Positions 59,767 through 64,000 of a stretch of DNA of 64,000 bases are shown one piece after another (position 1 is the stretch's first letter; every line of letters starts with the position of its first letter). Both the position numbers and the translations under genes were made by a program. The notes beneath the pieces were generated by a model that saw only the letters and a program-made list of their open reading frames with translations, did not search any database and had not been told where the DNA came from. Where the stretch lies: contig JACQAZ010000014.1 in the NCBI GenBank assembly GCA_016194705.1, positions 121,429-185,428 of the forward strand. Reading direction: 5' to 3'. The stretch comes from Elusimicrobiota bacterium (GTDB lineage: Bacteria > Elusimicrobiota > Elusimicrobia > UBA1565 > UBA9628).

Positions 59767-61224
59767 CTAGTCGTCTGCCGGTTGCGCGTCCTTGCCGTCC
59801 CAGGCGTCCGTCGCCGGATCCACCTGAGACCCTTCACCGCCGAACATTGCGGGCGGCGCTCGCGCGGGCCGCGTCCTCGGAAAATCCGCCTCGAGCCCGA
59901 CGTGCTTGAGCAGCCGCTCCAGCTCGGCGTCGTCCGTGATCGACGCGATCGCCTTCATCGTCCCGCCGCACCTCGTGCATTTGATAACATCAATCTCGAA
60001 GATGCGCCCCAGGCATGCTGCCCATCCCTTCACTGCCGCCGCCACTACCTTGCGCGCCGCACGCGCCCTCCTGGCCGCCGTCCCGAGCACGCCGACCAGC
60101 GCCAACCCTTCACGGATTAACTGAAAATTAGCCTTCTCCGCGGCCGCGCGGGTCACGGCTTCGCGCATTGGCGAGCGCGGCCCCAAGGCGCCGTGGAAGC
60201 GCACCAGATGGGCGCGCCTTGGCGGGATCAGCCGGGCAAATTTCGCCATAAAGTCCGCCGGCGAAAACTCGACCACGTCTAGAATCCCGTCGTGGCCCTT
60301 CTTAGGTAAATAGCGCACGACTCCCTCAGCGGCCTTGTAGGTGAGTCTCTTCACGGAAATCGCGGGCCTTAGGATGTAGCCCACGAGCCGCGCAAGTCCG
60401 TCCCGGTCCTCGGCCTCGATGCGCACCGAGCCGTCCAGGGAGAACCCGCCCAAGGGCCTCGCCAGCAATTCATCGAGGACTTCCTCAGGAACGGCCTTCA
60501 GCAGTCTCATGCGCAGAAGGATCTTGCGCCGGATGATCCGGCTCAGCTCGGCTAATTCTTGCACTGTCAGAAGCTCTGCGGGATGAAACTTCAAGACGCC
60601 GTCTTGCAAAGTGAAGCTCCCGTCTGAGACCACGGCGTGGACGTGAACGTGCAGATTGACGCGCGACCCGAATCTCTGGATCGCATGCATCTGGGCCGGA
60701 ACCGCGCCCTTGGGAGCGTTGCGGGCGTAATGGCGCTTGAGCGCTGTCGCCAGTATGCTGGAGAGCTCTCCCGGCAGACGCTTGTCCCGATGCACGAAGT
60801 AGCGCAGGCGCTTCGGTATGACCAGCACCCATTGCCGATATGGGACCTCGGGGAGCAACTCCTCGGTCGCCTTGGCGCTGCCTAACGCGGAGCGCTTGCC
60901 GTCGCAAGAAGGACAGGACAGACGCCGCTTGCAGGAATATGGGACAAGCAGGCTATCGCCGCATTTGTCGCAGCGGTGGCGCACTACGCCGAAGCGATGC
61001 ACCCCGCAACCGAGGAACGCGCGCAGGGAATCCTCGGCGCAAGGCTCGGGACGACGGTCCGGTCCGCGCATCACTCGGCCTTCATCGTCCGGCTCCTGAG
61101 GCTCTGGGCTGCCGCGAAGTGCTACGACCCAGCTTTCAATCTCGTCGCTGATGAGCCGGTGGAGCGGGCTTGCCCGCGCGCGCCGCGGCTGGTAGGCCCG
61201 GACCTGACAGACTGGCGATCCCAT
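59767..61224 (-). CDS. IS91-family (Y2/HUH) transposase
   Basis: 485 residues. N-terminal zinc finger (CDKCGDSLLVPYSCKRRLSCPSCDGKR), HUH motif LHVHVHAVVSDG, the catalytic Tyr-containing LVGYILRPAISVKRLTY, the family's PPRRAHLVRFHGALGPRSP, and a C-terminal zinc pair CTRCGGTMKAIASITD. It nicks and joins single strands for rolling-circle transposition. ATG 61224 lies 6 nt after the CGTATG of accessory element D. It appears complete. Confidence 0.9.
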   Translation of the reverse strand: MGSPVCQVRAYQPRRARASPLHRLISDEIESWVVALRGSPEPQEPDDEGRVMRGPDRRPEPCAEDSLRAFLGCGVHRFGVVRHRCDKCGDSLLVPYSCKRRLSCPSCDGKRSALGSAKATEELLPEVPYRQWVLVIPKRLRYFVHRDKRLPGELSSILATALKRHYARNAPKGAVPAQMHAIQRFGSRVNLHVHVHAVVSDGSFTLQDGVLKFHPAELLTVQELAELSRIIRRKILLRMRLLKAVPEEVLDELLARPLGGFSLDGSVRIEAEDRDGLARLVGYILRPAISVKRLTYKAAEGVVRYLPKKGHDGILDVVEFSPADFMAKFARLIPPRRAHLVRFHGALGPRSPMREAVTRAAAEKANFQLIREGLALVGVLGTAARRARAARKVVAAAVKGWAACLGRIFEIDVIKCTRCGGTMKAIASITDDAELERLLKHVGLEADFPRTRPARAPPAMFGGEGSQVDPATDAWDGKDAQPADD

Positions 61225-61230
61225 ACAGGA

Positions 61231-61260
61231 CATACGATTGAGGGGCCCAAAAAGTTCCAT
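61231..61260 (-). promoter_or_regulatory. GGAAC-N17-CGTA accessory element, copy D (transposase)
   Basis: Minus strand GGAAC (61254-61258), 17 nt, CGTATG (61231-61236), 6 nt, ATG 61224. Its first 12 bases, ATGGAACTTTTT, form an inverted repeat with copy E. Confidence 0.6.
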
Positions 61261-61273
61261 CCTCAGAAAATCG

Positions 61274-61303
61274 ATGGAACTTTTTAGGGGGGTTAATCGT
61301 AGT
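61274..61303 (+). promoter_or_regulatory. GGAAC-N17-CGTA accessory element, copy E
   Basis: ATGGAACTTTTT (61274-61285), then CGTAGT at 61298-61303, with 17 nt between GGAAC and CGTA as in the other copies. It faces away from copy D and towards the gene at 61337. Confidence 0.55.
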
Positions 61304-61336
61304 TATAAGTAGGAGTACACAGGAGGAGGCAAAACT

Positions 61337-61732
61337 ATGGGACGAAATCGAGAAGCATATTGGGATAACCGGCGCGCCATGAGGGCATACCGCACGAGGA
61401 GAGCGTTCACCGCCGCGCCCCGCGCCTATGCCTTCGACTTTGATGCGCTGATTGCGGGCGCGCGAGGACGCGTGTGCCTTGAGAAAATCCTGACGCCGCC
61501 GAAGGACACCCCGCAGGCAGCCTGGCGGGTGATCGCACGCTGGACGGGAATCCTTCTGCCCGGGAGCGTCATTGCGGTCGGCGACCGGAGCCTGGTCGTC
61601 CTGCGCGTGCGGTCGATGGGCGGACGACGGACGGTCGCCCACATACTCTGCGAAGACCCAGGAGGATTAAATGCCTATACACCAGACCCGCTTGACCGTG
61701 AGGATTCCCGCGCGGCCCAATCTCAGGCTTGA
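61337..61732 (+). CDS. hypothetical basic protein of the island
   Basis: 131 residues, GGAGG about 9 nt upstream of the ATG. Arg-rich N-terminus (GRNREAYWDNRRAMRAYRTRR), then a small alpha/beta body (SVIAVGDRSLVVLRVRSMGGRR). Not recognised. Its 3' end overlaps the RadC-like gene by about 60 bp, and the two are probably cotranscribed from element E. Confidence 0.6.
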   Translation: MGRNREAYWDNRRAMRAYRTRRAFTAAPRAYAFDFDALIAGARGRVCLEKILTPPKDTPQAAWRVIARWTGILLPGSVIAVGDRSLVVLRVRSMGGRRTVAHILCEDPGGLNAYTPDPLDREDSRAAQSQA

Positions 61733-62195
61733 CGCTCTCGGCATCCACAAAATTCTTTGGCCCCGCTTCATCGGCCTTGAGCGCGAGCACTTCTGGCGCG
61801 TCGATCTCAACGTCAGGTCGGGCTTCTTGGGCGCGGAGCTCTCCATCGGGACCATCGATTCGACTCTCGCCCACCCCCGAGAGGTCTTCAAGAATGCATT
61901 CGCGGTGGGCGCTTCGAAAATCGCGTTGGCGCACAACCATCCTTCGGGCGACCTGCACCCGAGCCCCCAGGATCTGCAAGTCTTTCGCCGCTTCTCGCTC
62001 TGCGGCGATATCCTGGGCGTGGAGGTCGTAGACCAACTGATCATCGACGAGGGGCGCTGCTTCAGCTTGAGAGATTCCGGCCTCGTCGCGCCTTACGTCA
62101 GAGGGAAGGGCAAGCCCGGGGCCGTTTGGTCGCGGTGCACGTGCGGCCTGCTTCCTCTTATAGCAGCAGGTCGGCCAAAGGAACGGAGGGAATAG
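61671..62195 (+). CDS. RadC/JAB (MPN+) domain protein
   Basis: 174 residues, AGGAGG at ideal distance from the ATG. The JAMM metal motif is complete: KIALAHNHPSGDLHPSPQDLQVFR (HxHPSGxxxPSxxD) with the upstream Glu-rich segment, and GVEVVDQLIIDEGRCFSL follows. RadC-like proteins are common on plasmids and integrative elements; their DNA-repair role is disputed. The N-terminal helix-hairpin-helix of chromosomal RadC is missing. Confidence 0.88.
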   Translation: MPIHQTRLTVRIPARPNLRLDALGIHKILWPRFIGLEREHFWRVDLNVRSGFLGAELSIGTIDSTLAHPREVFKNAFAVGASKIALAHNHPSGDLHPSPQDLQVFRRFSLCGDILGVEVVDQLIIDEGRCFSLRDSGLVAPYVRGKGKPGAVWSRCTCGLLPLIAAGRPKERRE

Positions 62196-62198
62196 CCC

Positions 62199-62591
62199 AT
62201 GGGCCTGACTCCAGCGGAAAAAGACCTGCTCCGCATGAAGAACTCACGTCATCTTTTCGAGCCGGGATGGGACGGCCTTCGCGATTACTTCGCCGCCTAT
62301 GATCCCTTGCGGAACAAAGTCGAAGCGGAGCGCGAAGCAGCCGGCCTCCTGCCGTGGCCGGATCCACCAATACAAAAACCAGCAAGATTCGGAAACGCGA
62401 TGAATCTACTCATAATGCGCGCCGAGGACCCCGCATTTCTAAGTCTTCCCATCATCGACCAGGACGCCTGGTTTTCCGCCATGTGCGCGTTAGACGCCGT
62501 CTTAGCGCTCGTGCGTTCTCCGGGCTTTGACGCGCTTCCCGGGCGAGAGCAGATCGCCGCGCTCTTCGGCCGTTGGCCCGAGTCTCAGTGA
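62199..62591 (+). CDS. hypothetical protein of the island
   Basis: 130 residues starting 3 nt after the RadC-like stop, so in the same operon. Helical, with EREAAGLLPWPDPPIQKPARFGNAMN and a C-terminal LVRSPGFDALPGREQIAALFGRWP. No recognised family or motif. Confidence 0.6.
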   Translation: MGLTPAEKDLLRMKNSRHLFEPGWDGLRDYFAAYDPLRNKVEAEREAAGLLPWPDPPIQKPARFGNAMNLLIMRAEDPAFLSLPIIDQDAWFSAMCALDAVLALVRSPGFDALPGREQIAALFGRWPESQ

Positions 62592-62622
62592 AAATATATC
62601 CGCCCGCACTCGGCCCGAAATC

Positions 62623-63849
62623 CTATAAGCTGAAACCCAGGCCGTGGTCCTTTCCCTTGTCACGACCATTTTCCAGGCCGCGCTCTGTCTCGATTTTCCG
62701 GTTGTGCTCGACCGCCGCAACAACTTTCGCCGCCTCAGACTTATCCATCCCCTTCGTCGCTTCTGTTGCGTTCCGAGCGCTGGAGGCGATCAGCCCTGCG
62801 GCGATGGCCTGCTTCGGATTCTCACAGTCGCGCAGGATAGTCGCGTTGGTCGCCCGGCCTAGATACTCCGCGACGCGGTGCTGCTCCGCAGGGCTGAGGT
62901 CCGCCCTTTCCCGCAGGGCCTGCTGCGTCGCCTGTAGCTCGTTAATGCGCGCGGCCGCCGCGGCCCGCGTCTGCGCCGCCCGCCTCGAAGCCTCCGCCGC
63001 TTTCACCATCTCGCTGGCCGCCTGCTCCCGCCTCAGTGCCTCATCGCGCGCCGCCCTGACGTCTTTTAGACTCTTCTCTAAGGCGTTAAACTTTCGATGA
63101 GCCTCCTGCTCAGCGGCCCGCGCTTCTTTCTTCTCCCACAAGCGCGCCGTCCGCACCCGCTCCCCCGCCTCCCAAACCCGCGACCGCGCACGATCCCAAT
63201 TGAGTCTAATGTCATCGTACCGGTGCCTCTCTGCCTCAAAGCCTTGATGCGCCACCTTCTGCGCCACCCGCGCCTCATTGAGCGTCCGCGCGGCCTCTCC
63301 CGCCTCCGAAGCAGTCTTCGCGGCCTTGGCCACGGATTCTTTCGTGCCTTGGAACTTTTCAAGGCGGGCAGTCTCGGCGGACCGGGCCTCCGCTTCCCGC
63401 GACCGCGCCAGCGCCTTGTCCTGCGCCGCTTCCAGCCTCTCGCGCGCCGCCCCGTACGCCGTCTGCGCGTCGTGGTGCCTTGAAGAAGCGGCCTCCACAC
63501 TCTGGCGCGCTTCCTTCTCATGGGCCTGCGCCGCCGTCTTCTCCCACGACCAAGCCTTCTCCACCCGCGCCCGCGCCGCCTCCCATTCCGTCGACGCCTC
63601 TTTGTAATTCTTATCCGCGGCCCTCAACGCCTTCGTCGCCGCCTTCACCGCAGCCTGCGCCTCCTTCAACTCCCGAGAAGCTTCCTCGATGGCGGCATTA
63701 TTAAAATCGCGAGCGCCGGACCCGCCCATGACCGCTCCCAAGATTTGTCGCGCGTCTCTTTGAGCGTCCATGCCCGCCCGCGTAATCTTGGCCTGAGCCT
63801 CCTCGGCCGCGCGCAAGCCAAGCGCCGCTTCTCTGACCTTTCGCTCCAT
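62623..63849 (-). CDS. Ala-rich coiled-coil protein
   Basis: 408 residues, nearly all heptad-type helix rich in Ala, Glu, Arg and Lys (about 1-330), with an internal duplication (WEKTAAQAHEKEARQSVEA against WEKKEARAAEQEAHRKFNA). It ends in a small domain with YLGRATNATILRDCENPKQAIAAGLI. No signal peptide from ATG 63849. It could be a mobilisation- or phage-associated structural protein. TTATAC lies about 25 nt upstream. Confidence 0.6.
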   Translation of the reverse strand: MERKVREAALGLRAAEEAQAKITRAGMDAQRDARQILGAVMGGSGARDFNNAAIEEASRELKEAQAAVKAATKALRAADKNYKEASTEWEAARARVEKAWSWEKTAAQAHEKEARQSVEAASSRHHDAQTAYGAARERLEAAQDKALARSREAEARSAETARLEKFQGTKESVAKAAKTASEAGEAARTLNEARVAQKVAHQGFEAERHRYDDIRLNWDRARSRVWEAGERVRTARLWEKKEARAAEQEAHRKFNALEKSLKDVRAARDEALRREQAASEMVKAAEASRRAAQTRAAAAARINELQATQQALRERADLSPAEQHRVAEYLGRATNATILRDCENPKQAIAAGLIASSARNATEATKGMDKSEAAKVVAAVEHNRKIETERGLENGRDKGKDHGLGFSL

Positions 63850-64000
63850 CTGGAAGGCGTGCGTTATTGATACCTGTATAACTAAAGTCCTATGTCGGGC
63901 GTGAAAAAAGAGGTGTGGCATACAGGAAAGAGCGGAGAAGATCTTTCCGGGAACGGAGCCTGCGGGCATGATAGCGAGTAGTTCTGAACAGCGTTTCGAG
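63850..64000. other. right edge, no complete gene
   Basis: Contains the presumed promoter of the coiled-coil gene (TTCACG, 18 bp, TTATAC on the minus strand). Nothing else is recognised. Confidence 0.4.

Larger units (their letters stand above)
58728..64000. mobile_element. left part of an integrated genomic island
   Basis: From the split tRNA to the window end the content is accessory: orphan AbrB antitoxin, IS91-like transposase, RadC-like protein, unknown small genes, REP-like motifs and tandem repeats, with a different promoter type. The integrase and right junction are not in the window. Confidence 0.6.

Noticed and set aside
83..61303. The GGAAC/CGTA elements as transposon ends
   Set aside because: They keep one orientation relative to downstream genes and a 6-nt gap to ATG in two cases, and no element is bounded by a pair; promoter function fits better, though it is not proven.

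Overview
The window looks like the chromosome of a high-GC, Gram-negative bacterium. It has outer-membrane beta-barrel genes of the BamA/Omp85 type, a bactofilin plus M23 peptidase operon, many short secreted proteins and very large exoproteins. The mixture is what I would expect from an uncultured Elusimicrobiota-like lineage, but that placement is inference from gene flavour; no rRNA or taxonomic marker other than alaS is present. GC is high throughout, with lower-GC patches at about 19.24-19.87 kb, 36.24-37.2 kb and 58.8-61.3 kb that carry accessory genes.

Layout. 0.1-4.7 kb: sensor kinase and CheY-like regulator, then a B12-binding radical SAM enzyme with a methyltransferase. 4.7-10.3 kb: two overlapping paralogous membrane/TPR proteins. 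10.2-13.2 kb: an envelope operon (M23 peptidase, bactofilin, SurA-N-like protein, PfkB sugar kinase). 13.3-18.8 kb: a polytopic glycosyltransferase-like protein, an exported HD-domain protein and two tandem secreted paralogues. 18.8-19.85 kb: accessory patch (clan AA aspartyl protease, a broken crystallin-J1-like gene, a REP-like hairpin, perfect palindromes). 19.87-31.4 kb: alaS, a response regulator with a degenerate metallo-beta-lactamase fold, secreted proteins, a YihY/BrkB membrane protein, a gene behind a structured leader and terminator, two outer-membrane proteins, and a CheY-like regulator. 31.4-36.2 kb: tRNA-Arg(CCG), a PPK2 kinase with an apparent signal peptide, and a leucine-degradation operon (MCC beta, methylglutaconyl-CoA hydratase, HMG-CoA lyase). 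36.2-37.7 kb: accessory patch with a zinc-ribbon protein and an ORF6N gene behind four remarkable palindromes. 37.75-42.8 kb: HD hydrolase, PAP2-like protein, C45 acyltransferase, exported cysteine protease. 42.8-58.65 kb: a cluster of exported proteins including giants of 1768 and about 2570 residues with enzyme-like C-termini. 58.73 kb: a tRNA-Tyr gene cut at the anticodon stem, taken as the left edge of an integrated island running to the window end (AbrB antitoxin, IS91-like transposase, RadC-like protein, coiled-coil protein).

Two regulatory themes run across the window. Most chromosomal genes have a near-canonical TTGACA/TTGCGC, 17 bp, TATACT-like promoter whose -10 box lies only 5-11 nt before the start codon, so their mRNAs should be leaderless or nearly so. 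The accessory genes instead share a different fixed-spacing element, GGAAC, 17 nt, CGTA, found five times and always pointing at an accessory gene or at a window edge. The ORF6N gene adds a third layer: palindromes upstream of it are variants of a palindrome inside its own coding sequence and would encode the same conserved peptide.
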